From the NCBI GenBank assembly GCA_945833775.1, contig CAMAGI010000004.1, positions 1-61,975 of the forward strand: a DNA stretch of 61,975 bases, written 5' to 3'. The DNA comes from an uncultured Lachnospiraceae bacterium. Its GTDB lineage: Bacteria; Bacillota; Clostridia; Lachnospirales; Lachnospiraceae. The position numbers and the translations under genes are program-made. Below the pieces are notes generated by a model. That model searched no databases and had not been told where the DNA came from. It was given only the letters and a program-made list of their open reading frames with translations. This document shows positions 33,598-42,598 of the stretch, in pieces; the stretch's first letter is position 1, and each line of letters begins with the position of its first letter.

Positions 33598-35112
33598 TTA
33601 ATTCCAGGTGGAGATATTGTGATACAGCCGATAGTAGCTGCCGTTAATCTTCTCTGCCTGCAGCTGCATCATAAAATGGCTCATTCCCAGCTTCTCCAAA
33701 GCTTTTTGAACATATCCCTCTTCGTAGCTGCCCTCGGAATAAGCCCGCTCCACACGCTCCCACATCACAGCCGGTATCACGTTGGAAAACTGTTTGATGC
33801 CGCTTCCCGCCGCAATCATCTGTCTCTCGCAATCCGCATAATACTTCTCCATGGTATCCAGCAGTTCGTCCTCACGGATTCCCAGCTGATCCAAAATGGT
33901 TTTCTCCGGATCCTCTTTTCCGGACTCCGGCTTTACGGAATCCAGTGTGAGAGGTTTTTGGGGATCGGGATTGACCAACACCGAACTGCCGCTCTCGGCG
34001 CTCTGGGAGCCGGCCTTTACACAGGCCGGAAGATATACACTCAAGCCCTTTCGCACATGTGTCGTCGCATACTCCGAGTCCGATTTGTTAAAGAAATCGT
34101 AGTTTGCCTCCGCGGTGTCGTCCCAGGTCACATCCACGTTGTAATAATCATCTCCCAGCTTCACAATATTCCAGGCATGATTCTCACCGGAATATCCGGT
34201 GCAGTAATAACAGGGAATCTCCAGCTGTTGCAAAAGATACTGAAATGCCCGCGCATAGCCCGCGCAGACACTCCTGCCGTTTACCAGCGCACTGTACGCA
34301 CTCTGGTGCATGGAAGCCCCTGCATCGTATTCCACTCCCGCAACCAGTGCGTCGTGTACATACGCCTCTTTCTCGTAGAGACTTTTTCTCTCTTTTGCGC
34401 CATCCAGAATGGTCCGGGCAGCCGCCTCAAACACCCGTTTCTCCGCCTCCAGATTCTGTGCGGTTTTGTTGTAGTGAAGGGAAACCTCCACGCACTTTCC
34501 GGAGGATACATACTTGCAGGCATAATCCGTATCCAGCCAGAACAATTCCGGGTGATCGTTGTATACCGCTTCAAAAACCGTCTTAATCTGTTCCACCGAT
34601 GCGGTTTTGACCGGTGCAAATCGGTCCGTGAGGATCAGGGCATTCGCATAGATCTGTCGATACAACTCCTTCTGGTCGTTATCCAGCATTGCATAGTAGG
34701 GATAGTACAGCGCACTGAACTGAAGATTTTCGCCGATGTCGCCCGTTTCCTTTGTGACGGCATCCTCATCCGAGATTTCCTGCCCCTCCTCGTGCACAGG
34801 TTCATATCCGGTTTTACCGGACACCGCCTCAGGCAGCTTTATCCCCTCATCGCCGGGCGCCACATAGCCGGTATCCGCAGCTTCGGTTTCCCCCGAGGGC
34901 TTTATAAGCTCCGTCAGATCCCCCGGCTCCAAAGGGCTCTCCAATGTGCCCATATCCGGCTGTCCCACCAGCCCGGAATGTCCGTCCTCTCCGTACAGGG
35001 TCCGGGCGATCTGCTGTGTCAGGGCAGGATTAAAAGCGCAGAGCATTATCCCTGCGCAAAGTGCGATCATCAATATGCAGATTCCGTAAAATATGCGTTT
35101 CAGTAACTTCAT
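33598..35112 (-). CDS. Transglutaminase-like membrane-anchored protein
   Basis: The 504-residue product has one N-terminal membrane segment (about 6-26) without a lipobox cysteine, an acidic, Gly/Pro-rich linker to about residue 110, then a transglutaminase-like domain with GRSVCAGYARAFQYLLQQL (catalytic Cys), SGENHAWNIVKLGDDYYNVDVTWDDT (His and Asp). A glutamine/serine-rich C-terminal region follows. The sequence before the core (LYRQIYANALILTDRFAPV..., NDHPELFWLDTDY) resembles that of the lipoprotein at 23944-25215. Start ATG at 35110-35112 has GAGG eight bases upstream; a GTG at 35139 lacks one. Confidence 0.86.
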   Translation of the reverse strand: MKLLKRIFYGICILMIALCAGIMLCAFNPALTQQIARTLYGEDGHSGLVGQPDMGTLESPLEPGDLTELIKPSGETEAADTGYVAPGDEGIKLPEAVSGKTGYEPVHEEGQEISDEDAVTKETGDIGENLQFSALYYPYYAMLDNDQKELYRQIYANALILTDRFAPVKTASVEQIKTVFEAVYNDHPELFWLDTDYACKYVSSGKCVEVSLHYNKTAQNLEAEKRVFEAAARTILDGAKERKSLYEKEAYVHDALVAGVEYDAGASMHQSAYSALVNGRSVCAGYARAFQYLLQQLEIPCYYCTGYSGENHAWNIVKLGDDYYNVDVTWDDTAEANYDFFNKSDSEYATTHVRKGLSVYLPACVKAGSQSAESGSSVLVNPDPQKPLTLDSVKPESGKEDPEKTILDQLGIREDELLDTMEKYYADCERQMIAAGSGIKQFSNVIPAVMWERVERAYSEGSYEEGYVQKALEKLGMSHFMMQLQAEKINGSYYRLYHNISTWN

Positions 35113-35190
35113 TCCTGATTCCTCTGCTTCCTCTGACACCCCTGTATCGAACTTCCTGTATTTGATCTCCTGGCTTTGACCTACCCGGCA

Positions 35191-35895
35191 CTAAAGCAAT
35201 GACACGATTCCGATTCCGAAGGTTGCCATAATCCTCACCATAAAGATCACAATGGCAACGATGCACAGAAGACGCATCTTACTGCCCCTTTCACTATGAA
35301 GCCGCGACGCTCTCTGTATTACCACCGCTGCCAGAATCAGTCCGATGAAGGATCCCGCAAGACAAAAGACAACGGCAAAAATAACCATGAACCAGAGCTT
35401 TGTTTCATCCTGCGTCTTGTCCGTTCCCACAGTTTCCGGGATTTCTCCGAAATCCACCGATTGGGTGTCACCCGCCTGAGGGTACACCTGAGTGGGATTT
35501 GTCTTGTGAAACGTATGCTCCGCCTCATAGTCATTGCTGTGATGAAGCGGATCTTCCCCGATATGTCCACCGGACAGCTGTGCCGCGTTCTGGGTCTTAA
35601 GACGCTCCAGCAGACGATTTAAATCCCTGCGGAATTCACTCCGTCCAAGGCCGGCACCCCTTAAGTCGCTTTCGCCTCCGAACAGATTTTTAACCCATGC
35701 TTCCAGGTGAAACACCCGGTTGACGTAGGACCACTTCAGATAGCGCTGGTTTCCGTATTTATCTCGCAGTGAAAACACCATCTCCCCGTTCCAGTCCGTT
35801 CTGATAAACTGATGGTGAAACAGGTAGTCGTCCATCACCATGCTGACCACGTCAATGGGCTGATCCAACTCAAGATCCCGTACAAATCTACTCAT
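35191..35895 (-). CDS. Unrecognised membrane protein with C-terminal hydrophobic pair
   Basis: I do not recognise the family of this 234-residue protein. The N-terminal 95 residues look like a folded cytoplasmic domain (DLELDQPIDVVSMVMDDYLFHHQF, YLKWSYVNRVFHLEAWVKN). A polar linker of about 60 residues follows, then two membrane segments (about 165-190 and 205-230) split by a basic stretch. GGAGG is six bases before the chosen ATG at 35893-35895; the frame itself opens 27 bases earlier. It lies between the alkD-like gene and the transglutaminase gene, in the same direction and probably on the same transcript. Confidence 0.75.
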   Translation of the reverse strand: MSRFVRDLELDQPIDVVSMVMDDYLFHHQFIRTDWNGEMVFSLRDKYGNQRYLKWSYVNRVFHLEAWVKNLFGGESDLRGAGLGRSEFRRDLNRLLERLKTQNAAQLSGGHIGEDPLHHSNDYEAEHTFHKTNPTQVYPQAGDTQSVDFGEIPETVGTDKTQDETKLWFMVIFAVVFCLAGSFIGLILAAVVIQRASRLHSERGSKMRLLCIVAIVIFMVRIMATFGIGIVSLL

Positions 35896-35940
35896 AAATA
35901 TCCTCCATTCCAGGGACATCACAAACAGCCACGTGAAAAA

Positions 35941-36651
35941 TCAGCGCATCCGCATGCTTCGTGTCCATTCCTTGATTTCTTCACTTACGCGGAACGACTC
36001 CCGCATCTTGGTAAGTGCTTTGTTATAGGTCCATCGCTCCAGGTGATTTCTTCCCGGCTGCATATATTCCCTACACTTGTCGGGATACTTCGCCATCACA
36101 GTGGCAATCGCCCAGGCGACTCCCATCTTGGCATAATAAGCATCCTTCGGGTTATCCGGCTCCCCCACGTACAATCCGTCCAGCACCGCAAGCACCGCAT
36201 CAATATACGCATCCGTCAGAAAATGACTGAGCAGCATCACCGCAACTACGCGCACCTCAAACTCCTGCCTGCTGTTTCGATAGCGCATCAGAAACTCCCA
36301 GGTCTGTTCCGGATATTTGCGCGCGGCATGAAAGGTCTGACACAGAGCATCATTCACACACCAGTCATGGATTTTGGGAAGGAACTCCTCCATATAGTAC
36401 AAGAGCTTATGAATGTCATCCCGCGCATATCCGATGACAAAAGCCTGAAGGTTCTGCATCTCAAAGCTGTCCAGAGGATTGGCTCGCAGGAACCCCTCAT
36501 AATCCTCCCGCGCAATTTGCCTGGCCAGTTTTCGAAGCTCCGGGATCGGAACTCCGTATATTTTGGAAGCATTCGGAATAATGGATTCCGAAAACTTTAC
36601 ATGCTTGCCGGAAAGGCTTTCAATCTGCGCCTGTACTTTCCCAATCTCCAT
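35941..36651 (-). CDS. AlkD-like DNA alkylation repair protein
   Basis: This 236-residue HEAT-like repeat protein of the AlkD family excises alkylated purines in Bacillus homologues. Motifs include IPNASKIYGVPIPELRKLARQIARE near the start, DDIHKLLYYMEEFLPKIHDWCVNDALCQTFH and the conserved GVAWAIATVMAKYPDKCREYM (in place of WVDDSW..R-type motifs of some members). GGAG is seven bases before the ATG. Substrate range cannot be read from sequence. Confidence 0.88.
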   Translation of the reverse strand: MEIGKVQAQIESLSGKHVKFSESIIPNASKIYGVPIPELRKLARQIAREDYEGFLRANPLDSFEMQNLQAFVIGYARDDIHKLLYYMEEFLPKIHDWCVNDALCQTFHAARKYPEQTWEFLMRYRNSRQEFEVRVVAVMLLSHFLTDAYIDAVLAVLDGLYVGEPDNPKDAYYAKMGVAWAIATVMAKYPDKCREYMQPGRNHLERWTYNKALTKMRESFRVSEEIKEWTRSMRMR

Positions 36652-36726
36652 ATTTACTCCATTCCGTAGACGCTTAAGCGCTTCTCATGGCATCTTTTTG
36701 TCAGCCGCGCTCCCCCATTTGTTCCT

Positions 36727-39357
36727 CTAAATGCTTGTAACAGTCACTTTGACCGGATCTATGTATTTGAGCAGGAGTCGGTTTAACAGATCCGGGTGTA
36801 CGGGTTTTGACAGGTAATCATCAAAGCCGCACTCCAGATACATCTCCTCAACCCCTGCGATTGCGTTGGCAGTAAGTGCAATCACCGGAGTCTCATGTCC
36901 TGCAAAGGTTTCCATGCGCTGCATCGCCCGGAGTGTCTCGATACCGTCCATCTCCGGCATCATGTGATCCAGCAGGACGAGGTCGTAATGGTTGTTCTCC
37001 ACCATTTCCAGGCAGGCTCTCCCGCTGTCAGCCTCTTCCATCTGTATCAGCGTCCCCTTTACGAGGTTCCGGATGACTTTCCGATTCATTCGATTGTCAT
37101 CCACAACCAAAATTCTTGCATCCGGCGCGGTAAACTCCGGCACGTAGGAGTCCCGGTTTTTCTCCGAAGTCTTTACGAACGCTTTTTCAAGCGGCGTATC
37201 GTCAACAATCTGTTGACTCACCGTAAAAAAGAACTCCGATCCTTCGTTGTAGACACTCTTTACCCGCAATCTGCTGCCCATAAGAGCCAACAGTCCCGCC
37301 GATATATTAATCCCCAGACCGGTTCCCTCAATATGACGATTGCGTCTCTCCTCGATTCTCTCAAACTCGTGAAAGAGATGCTCGATATCCTCTTCTTTAA
37401 TTCCGATGCCGGTATCCTGCACCGCAAAGGTAAGCAGAATTTCCTGCTCCTTACGTTGTCCGGATACCTTCAGCGTGACGCTTCCTCTATCCGTATACTT
37501 GACTGCATTTGTCAATAGATTTAACAGAATCTGCCGTAGTCTCCCATCATCCCCATACAGTCCGTCGGGGAGTTTTGCATCATACTCCGCCTTTAATTCC
37601 AGCCCTTTTTTGCGGGCGCGGTTATCAATCATACTGAGTGAATCGTTGATCAAATCGTGAAGCCGGTATTCAGACATAACCAGAGTCATCTTACCCGCTT
37701 CGATTTTTGAGAAATCCAGAATTTCATTCACCAGAACCAACAGGGTATCCGCTGCACTTTTGACATCCACCGCATACTCGGATATGGCTTCCTCACGGCT
37801 CTCCCGCAGTATCATCTCATTGAAACCGATGATGGCATTGATGGGAGTACGAATCTCATGCGACATATTGGCAAGGAATTGACTCTTCGACTGATTGGCT
37901 TCTGCCAGTTCCTGCTTCATCCTCTCCTGCGTTTTCAGGATGTTGATAATCGCCAGCGTATTGGATATCTGCCCCGCCATCTGAAAGATGTACTGGAAGT
38001 CACCGCTTTGTGCCCCTGCAACCAGATATCCCATTTGATTTTCTCCGAAAAAGAGCGGAACTGTCACATAATCTTCGCGCTCTTCACTGTCGAAGAAATC
38101 ATACCCGAAAAGATCCCTTGTCACACACACCTTCTCTCCGTACTCGAAGGTATGAACTTCCTCCCCGCGGTAATATGCCATGAGATTCACCTGCTCCGGC
38201 ATGGTCCAGTTCATTCCCTTCCGATGCGGGATGTGTGTATCAAACAGAAAAATATAGCAGCTGTCGATCTGAAGTCTCTTTAAGGTCTTTAGGATCGAAA
38301 GGAAGAGGTCCGCCTCATTTTCATGAAAGAACACCATCTGTCTGGTCACATTTCCCAGCTCATGCTCATAGGATGACCTTCTCGCATTTTCCAAAAGTCT
38401 GGCTCTGGTGCTCTCCCTCCAATCCGACGGATTTGCATCTCCCGGATGTTCACTTTGCCCGCCAATGCTGTTTTCGCACCCGCATCCGCAGGATTCCCGA
38501 AGTATCATCCGGGTCGGAACCTTTTGCAGATTGGTGAGGTCCTTAGGATGCTCCAGCGCAAGAACCGCCCGATAGGATAGCAGTTCCGGGTCCGCCTTAA
38601 CGGTCGTCAGAGAAGGATTCATCAAAAGAGCCGGCATAATATCATCAAACCCGGTCACCAGAATGTCTTTTCCGGGGATGAGTCCCAGTTTCTTGATAGC
38701 GGCGCATGCTCCCATGGCCATATGGTCGTTTGCACAGACGATTGCCTCAACACCCGGGTGTCTGCGCACAAAATCCGTTACCAGCTCCTCCACATAAACC
38801 GAGAAATTGCCATACACGACCCAGCCTTCATCCAGGTCAAGTCCCCGTTCGCGCACAACCCGGCGATAGACGTCCAGCCGCTCCTGTGCATCATGATTAT
38901 CCTTCGGTCCGGAGAGATAACAAATCTGCGAACAATAATGGACATCAATCAAGTGTTCGATCAGTTCTTTCAGGCCCACCCGGTTGTCCACACATAGACT
39001 GCTGTACCCTTCCGCATCCTCAGACAACAGAATCGTCGGTATCGCTCCGATCTTGTCTAAAAATCCCTTTTTCTGGTCATCTGACATTGCAGAGACAACC
39101 GTTCCATATTCAATCACAATTCCATCAATATGGTGTACACTCAGAAAAGTATCCAGTGTATTGTTCTGATAACGGTAGCTGTTTACATCGGTATCGGAAT
39201 ATGCCGCATCAATGATGTCCATGGGAAATACGATCAAATCCGCCCCGATTTCCTGCGCTCCCTTCGCCGCTCCCTCCAGGATTGCTGCCGAGATTTCATT
39301 TTCCAGAATTCCCATAAACAATGCTATATTTTTTCGTCTGCCGTTTTTTCCGTTCAT
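36727..39357 (-). CDS. Soluble hybrid histidine kinase with LacI-type sugar-binding sensor domain
   Basis: The 876-residue product has no membrane segment. Residues about 8-285 form a LacI/RbsB-type periplasmic-binding fold (EISAAILEGAAKGAQEIGADLIVF, VVCANDHMAMGACAAIKKLG, LVTGFDDI) without the usual helix-turn-helix. A cysteine cluster CGCGC follows (about 290-294), then a GAF-like region (about 330-470), HisKA with NMSHEIRTP (phospho-acceptor His500), HATPase (NLLTNAVKYTD, DTGIGI, GTGLGI) and a receiver (LLDHMMPEMDG) at the end. It would sense an intracellular sugar and pass the phosphate to an unknown output. The promoter is at 39414-39442. ATG 39357 was preferred to an in-frame TTG at 39384. 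Confidence 0.9.
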   Translation of the reverse strand: MNGKNGRRKNIALFMGILENEISAAILEGAAKGAQEIGADLIVFPMDIIDAAYSDTDVNSYRYQNNTLDTFLSVHHIDGIVIEYGTVVSAMSDDQKKGFLDKIGAIPTILLSEDAEGYSSLCVDNRVGLKELIEHLIDVHYCSQICYLSGPKDNHDAQERLDVYRRVVRERGLDLDEGWVVYGNFSVYVEELVTDFVRRHPGVEAIVCANDHMAMGACAAIKKLGLIPGKDILVTGFDDIMPALLMNPSLTTVKADPELLSYRAVLALEHPKDLTNLQKVPTRMILRESCGCGCENSIGGQSEHPGDANPSDWRESTRARLLENARRSSYEHELGNVTRQMVFFHENEADLFLSILKTLKRLQIDSCYIFLFDTHIPHRKGMNWTMPEQVNLMAYYRGEEVHTFEYGEKVCVTRDLFGYDFFDSEEREDYVTVPLFFGENQMGYLVAGAQSGDFQYIFQMAGQISNTLAIINILKTQERMKQELAEANQSKSQFLANMSHEIRTPINAIIGFNEMILRESREEAISEYAVDVKSAADTLLVLVNEILDFSKIEAGKMTLVMSEYRLHDLINDSLSMIDNRARKKGLELKAEYDAKLPDGLYGDDGRLRQILLNLLTNAVKYTDRGSVTLKVSGQRKEQEILLTFAVQDTGIGIKEEDIEHLFHEFERIEERRNRHIEGTGLGINISAGLLALMGSRLRVKSVYNEGSEFFFTVSQQIVDDTPLEKAFVKTSEKNRDSYVPEFTAPDARILVVDDNRMNRKVIRNLVKGTLIQMEEADSGRACLEMVENNHYDLVLLDHMMPEMDGIETLRAMQRMETFAGHETPVIALTANAIAGVEEMYLECGFDDYLSKPVHPDLLNRLLLKYIDPVKVTVTSI

Positions 39358-39413
39358 ACTCTTCTCTCTTGTCAATAGGCGCAATCCGGACAGCCTACAA
39401 TCTCTTACTCTCT

Positions 39414-39442
39414 ATTGTACCTTGAAATCGCCTTTTTTTCAA
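39414..39442 (-). promoter_or_regulatory. Promoter of the LacI-sensor hybrid kinase gene
   Basis: On the minus strand TTGAAA (39437-39442) and TACAAT (39414-39419) are 17 bases apart. TTGAAA and the TTTCAA just before the -10 box form a palindrome that spans the spacer, a possible operator. The start codon follows about 60 bases downstream. A copy of the hairpin repeat (39464-39504) lies just upstream. Confidence 0.65.
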
Positions 39443-39463
39443 CACCGAACAATTTGCGTCACT

Positions 39464-39504
39464 TTTACCTACTGAGGCTATAATGCAGGATGTCAGTAGG
39501 TAAA
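39464..39504. repeat. Isolated copy of the TACCTACTGA hairpin repeat
   Basis: TTTACCTACTGA (39464-39475) and TCAGTAGGTAAA (39493-39504) are a perfect 12-bp inverted repeat with a 17-base loop. Read on the minus strand, this copy and its flank (AATTTCC, then CTTGGCC, then TTTACCTACTGACAT..TGCAT) match the tandem array at 57909-58134, so it is the same family in opposite orientation. It lies between the kinase promoter and the glycosidase terminator, outside any gene. Confidence 0.85.
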
Positions 39505-39563
39505 TAGGCCAAGGAAATCGAGGAAATTCAAAGAGTTCGATCAATTCCAACTATCTGACTATG

Positions 39564-39593
39564 AAAAAAGCTTCGCCTTGAATTAGCGAAGCC
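39564..39593 (-). terminator. Rho-independent terminator after the GH27 gene
   Basis: GCTTCGC (39570-39576) and GCGAAGC (39586-39592) make a short stem that on the minus strand is followed by six T residues (39564-39569). It lies about 85 bases after the stop of the gene at 39676-40935 and would end that transcript. Confidence 0.75.
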
Positions 39594-39675
39594 TTTTCAA
39601 CCATTTTAACGGACAATTTTCCAAATACCTGAAACCACGCATGAAGTTAAAAGGAATCAATTGAACTATCTTTCC

Positions 39676-40935
39676 TTATTTGCTGAAGCGATAGATCACA
39701 GCACCGTGTCCTGGAATCTCTGTCTCAACGCTGCCCGTAAGAAACGCCTCCCGGCCGCTCCACAGCTCACGGGCTGCAGTGTATTCCCCAAGATCATATT
39801 CCTCCGGGAGAAAACGTACGGTACGACTCTGCTCCGAAAGATTGAAAAGTGCAACATACACTCCCTCTCCGTCCCTTCTGGGGGCAATCCATGCAATCTC
39901 CTCCTCGGTCCGGTACAGCTGATGGGCACAATGGGTGGTCGTCTCAATCTCCAGCACATCCCGATTGGTCAAAAGCTTAAGTGTAAAGACATCGTTTTTC
40001 GGAAGATCCCCTCCTGCGATCAGCGGTGCTCGCATCATACACCACAGACTCATCATAGTCACCTGTTCCTCCTGTGTAAAGCGCGTCCAGTCGCCGGTGT
40101 CCGTGCACTGTCTGAGTGCGCCCACGGGAAGCATATCCGCATCGGGCCAGTGGCCGGGGCCGGAGTGGGTACACCATTTCTCAGCCCGTTCAAACATGGC
40201 GTACAGAAGTCTCCAGTCATCCCAGAAATCATCGGTAATACGCCACATATTGGCATACTTTTTCAAATGCTCCGCCCGATCCAGAGGAGCCGGTCCGGGC
40301 GAGAGGGAGAGCACCATATCTCTGCCGCAGCCTCTGACCGCTTCACTGATCAGTTCGATTTCACGCTTACAGTGCGGGTACTCCCTCGCAATATCATCCA
40401 CCTTAACAAAGTCCACGCCCCACTCTGCATAGAGCGCAAAGATACTGTCATAATAAGCTCGGGCTCCGGCCTCCATACTCTCACATTTTAATCCGTACAT
40501 ATCCGGATTCCAGACACAGATGGAATTGGGATCGGCCACTTCTCTTGCATGGAACGGAGAATTCCAAATCGGAAGATTCCTGTGGGCGGCCATTCTCGGC
40601 ATTCCGCGCATGATATGGATACCGAATTTTAACCCAAGGCTGTGCACATATTCGGCAAGCGGAGCAAACCCTTTCCCGCCCGCTGCAGAGGGAAAACGAT
40701 TCTCTGCCGGAAGAAGTCGCCCGTACCCGTCCATGTTCAGATCCGAGAAGGGCTCGTATGCATGAGAACCAGCCGTGGGCTGATACCACTGAATATCGAC
40801 CACCACATACTCCCAGCCGTATTCCTTTAAATTTGCTGCCATATAGTCTGCATTCGCCCGAACCTGCTCTTCATTTACCGCGGCACCGAAACAGTCCCAG
40901 CTGTTCCAGCCCATGGGTGGATTCTTTGCAATCAT
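39676..40935 (-). CDS. Cytoplasmic GH27 glycosidase, probable alpha-galactosidase
   Basis: The 419-residue product has the GH27/GH36-clan D barrel: PPMGWNSWDCFG at the start, WGVDFVKVDD with nucleophile Asp180, and RITDDFWDDW with the acid/base Asp at 235-236, then a C-terminal beta domain. There is no signal peptide, so the substrate is an imported sugar. The subfamily lacks the CEWG motif of classical alpha-galactosidases (here SLSPGPAPL), so the specificity could be different, for example beta-L-arabinopyranose or isomalto-type sugars. AAGGAGG precedes the ATG. It ends the run led by the two-component pair at 41825-43922. Confidence 0.85.
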   Translation of the reverse strand: MIAKNPPMGWNSWDCFGAAVNEEQVRANADYMAANLKEYGWEYVVVDIQWYQPTAGSHAYEPFSDLNMDGYGRLLPAENRFPSAAGGKGFAPLAEYVHSLGLKFGIHIMRGMPRMAAHRNLPIWNSPFHAREVADPNSICVWNPDMYGLKCESMEAGARAYYDSIFALYAEWGVDFVKVDDIAREYPHCKREIELISEAVRGCGRDMVLSLSPGPAPLDRAEHLKKYANMWRITDDFWDDWRLLYAMFERAEKWCTHSGPGHWPDADMLPVGALRQCTDTGDWTRFTQEEQVTMMSLWCMMRAPLIAGGDLPKNDVFTLKLLTNRDVLEIETTTHCAHQLYRTEEEIAWIAPRRDGEGVYVALFNLSEQSRTVRFLPEEYDLGEYTAARELWSGREAFLTGSVETEIPGHGAVIYRFSK

Positions 40936-40964
40936 TGTTATCCTCCTTATCTGCTACTGTTTCA

Positions 40965-41258
40965 TCACCCGGGATTATCTTCCTCTTCTTCGTCCTTTGT
41001 CCGATTCGTCCGTTTGATCCTGTCACTGACGCTTCGAAGGATCAGGCTGATGACGATACTTCCAATGGAAATCAACAGACATCGTCCGAACACGGGTCGA
41101 AGTTCCCCTGCATACTCATACACATCATGGATGCCCATCTCATAGAGTTTAAAAGACCACCATATCCAATAGAAAGTTGCCCCTGCAGCAACAAGCCACA
41201 GGATGATCCGGATTGCGAACAGCACTCTTACACACTTCTGATTTTTCTTCTTATCCAT
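40965..41258 (-). CDS. Small membrane protein of unknown function
   Basis: The 97-residue protein has a basic N-terminus, two predicted membrane segments (about 13-33 and 58-76) with an extracellular loop rich in Tyr and Glu, and an acidic C-terminal tail (DEEEEDNPG). I do not recognise a family. It lies 29 bases before the GH27 gene and 26 bases after the acetyltransferase gene, in the same direction. Confidence 0.7.
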   Translation of the reverse strand: MDKKKNQKCVRVLFAIRIILWLVAAGATFYWIWWSFKLYEMGIHDVYEYAGELRPVFGRCLLISIGSIVISLILRSVSDRIKRTNRTKDEEEEDNPG

Positions 41259-41284
41259 GCTTTCACCTTACCTTTCCTTCATTC

Positions 41285-41824
41285 TCATTGTCCGATCGGT
41301 TTATCCAGCACAACAAAGCCATCCTCCGCCGGTCTTTGGTATGTCCGATAATCCTCCATTCCCTGAAACTCTCTGGCTACCGTAATCGCACCGTCTTTGT
41401 ATATTTTATAGGTCCGGGGGATAAACCCGTTGGCGATATAGAACTCCTCCACATAGCCGCCGGCCGATCCCACCGATATACTGTCACAGTGATAGAGGGC
41501 CGCCGCCTTCTCCATCGCCTGTATAAGCAATCTTCCGTATCCCTTTCTGTGCCACTTTTCTTCCACCGCTATTCCGTCCAGAGAAAAGGAGGAATCATCG
41601 GATACAACCACACGCCTGGGCCATCCGAAAATAACTCCGACAACACCTTCCGCATTTTCCACTGCGCAATATGCCTCGCCGTACTCTTCGCAGCAATCCC
41701 TCACCTGATCCGGATCACAGTCCGGAAGATACTCCTGCATCAGCTCCCAGAATCTTCTTTTTCCGCACTCGTCCAGTTCCGCATACTTTTTCACCCTCTG
41801 CATGGTGATGATTTCCCTCCGCAT
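41285..41824 (-). CDS. GNAT-family N-acetyltransferase
   Basis: This 179-residue protein has the acetyl-CoA-binding motif A of the GNAT fold (SLDGIAVEEKWHRKGYGRLLIQAMEKAA, about 81-108) followed by motif B (YIANGFIPRTYKIYKDG). The N-terminal region holds several cysteines (DCDPDQVRDCCEEYGEAYC). The ATG directly follows the response regulator stop, with GGAG six bases upstream. The acceptor molecule is unknown. Confidence 0.85.
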   Translation of the reverse strand: MRREIITMQRVKKYAELDECGKRRFWELMQEYLPDCDPDQVRDCCEEYGEAYCAVENAEGVVGVIFGWPRRVVVSDDSSFSLDGIAVEEKWHRKGYGRLLIQAMEKAAALYHCDSISVGSAGGYVEEFYIANGFIPRTYKIYKDGAITVAREFQGMEDYRTYQRPAEDGFVVLDKPIGQ

Positions 41825-42598
41825 CTATATTCTCCAGCTACAGCCGTTCGCCCAGGAATATTGCAGCATGTAATCGCCCTTGTAAGGCCCGTTATGTTTC
41901 TTCTTCCAGCTGTACAAATCACAGGTTACTTTCTCGGTATCGATTCCGAGTCCCCCCCATTGCCGGAACAAAATATCTTCGCAATGGTTCTTTTGAAGCG
42001 TATCCTCCAGATCCTTTCGCATTTTTTTAAAGTAGGAGTAATGATCTTTGTCATCCTCCCACATACAGGTCATAATCTCCTGATTGGAGCACACACGACC
42101 GCAACTATGTACCAGATACGCAAACAGCTCTTTCGTTTTTCCGCTGCCGAATTCCAGCGGTTTGCCCTTGACAAACGCCTCAAAATAGCCAAAGCATCGG
42201 ATGGAAACCGTCTTTTCCTCATCGTTTTTACCGCGTGCCATGGGGACGCGCAGATGCGCGAGCTCTGTTGCAATCTGGACAGCATCCACGGGCTTGGTAA
42301 TATATCCGTTGCAACGGATCTCCCGGAAAGCCTCCGAGATATACTCATCGTATCCTGTACAGAAAATCAGGTTTAGCTCCGGGTACAGATTGAGCACTTC
42401 CCGACCCAGTTCCAACCCGTCCATTCCGCGCATCCGAATATCTAAAAAGGCGACATCGATCTCATTCTCTCTGGCAAAGTTTAGTGCCTCCTGGGCCTTC
42501 CGAAAGGCGTATATCTCCGCATCGGGCTCCGCCTCTGCAATGCTGTCCATTAACGCTGCCAACATCAGTTTCTCATCATCAACCGCAAGAATTCTCAT
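41825..42598 (-). CDS. Response regulator with SARP-like winged-helix output
   Basis: The 257-residue protein has a receiver domain (Asp53 in FLDIRMRGMDG, Lys near 104 in ITKPVD) and a C-terminal region that begins VSIRCFGYFEAFVKGKPLEFGSGKTKELFAYLVHSCGRVCSNQEIM, which is the pattern of a SARP/OmpR-type winged helix fused to REC. LytS-type kinases more often pair with LytTR or AraC regulators. AAGGAG is seven bases before the ATG. It overlaps the kinase gene by 20 bases and is presumably phosphorylated by it. Confidence 0.85.
   Translation of the reverse strand: MRILAVDDEKLMLAALMDSIAEAEPDAEIYAFRKAQEALNFARENEIDVAFLDIRMRGMDGLELGREVLNLYPELNLIFCTGYDEYISEAFREIRCNGYITKPVDAVQIATELAHLRVPMARGKNDEEKTVSIRCFGYFEAFVKGKPLEFGSGKTKELFAYLVHSCGRVCSNQEIMTCMWEDDKDHYSYFKKMRKDLEDTLQKNHCEDILFRQWGGLGIDTEKVTCDLYSWKKKHNGPYKGDYMLQYSWANGCSWRI

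Noticed and set aside
36652-36726. Same leader element as before the GH27 gene, because CGGAATGGAGTA precedes the alkD-like start as well
   Set aside because: The match covers only about 12 bases around the ribosome binding site; the hairpins and the loop complement are absent here.
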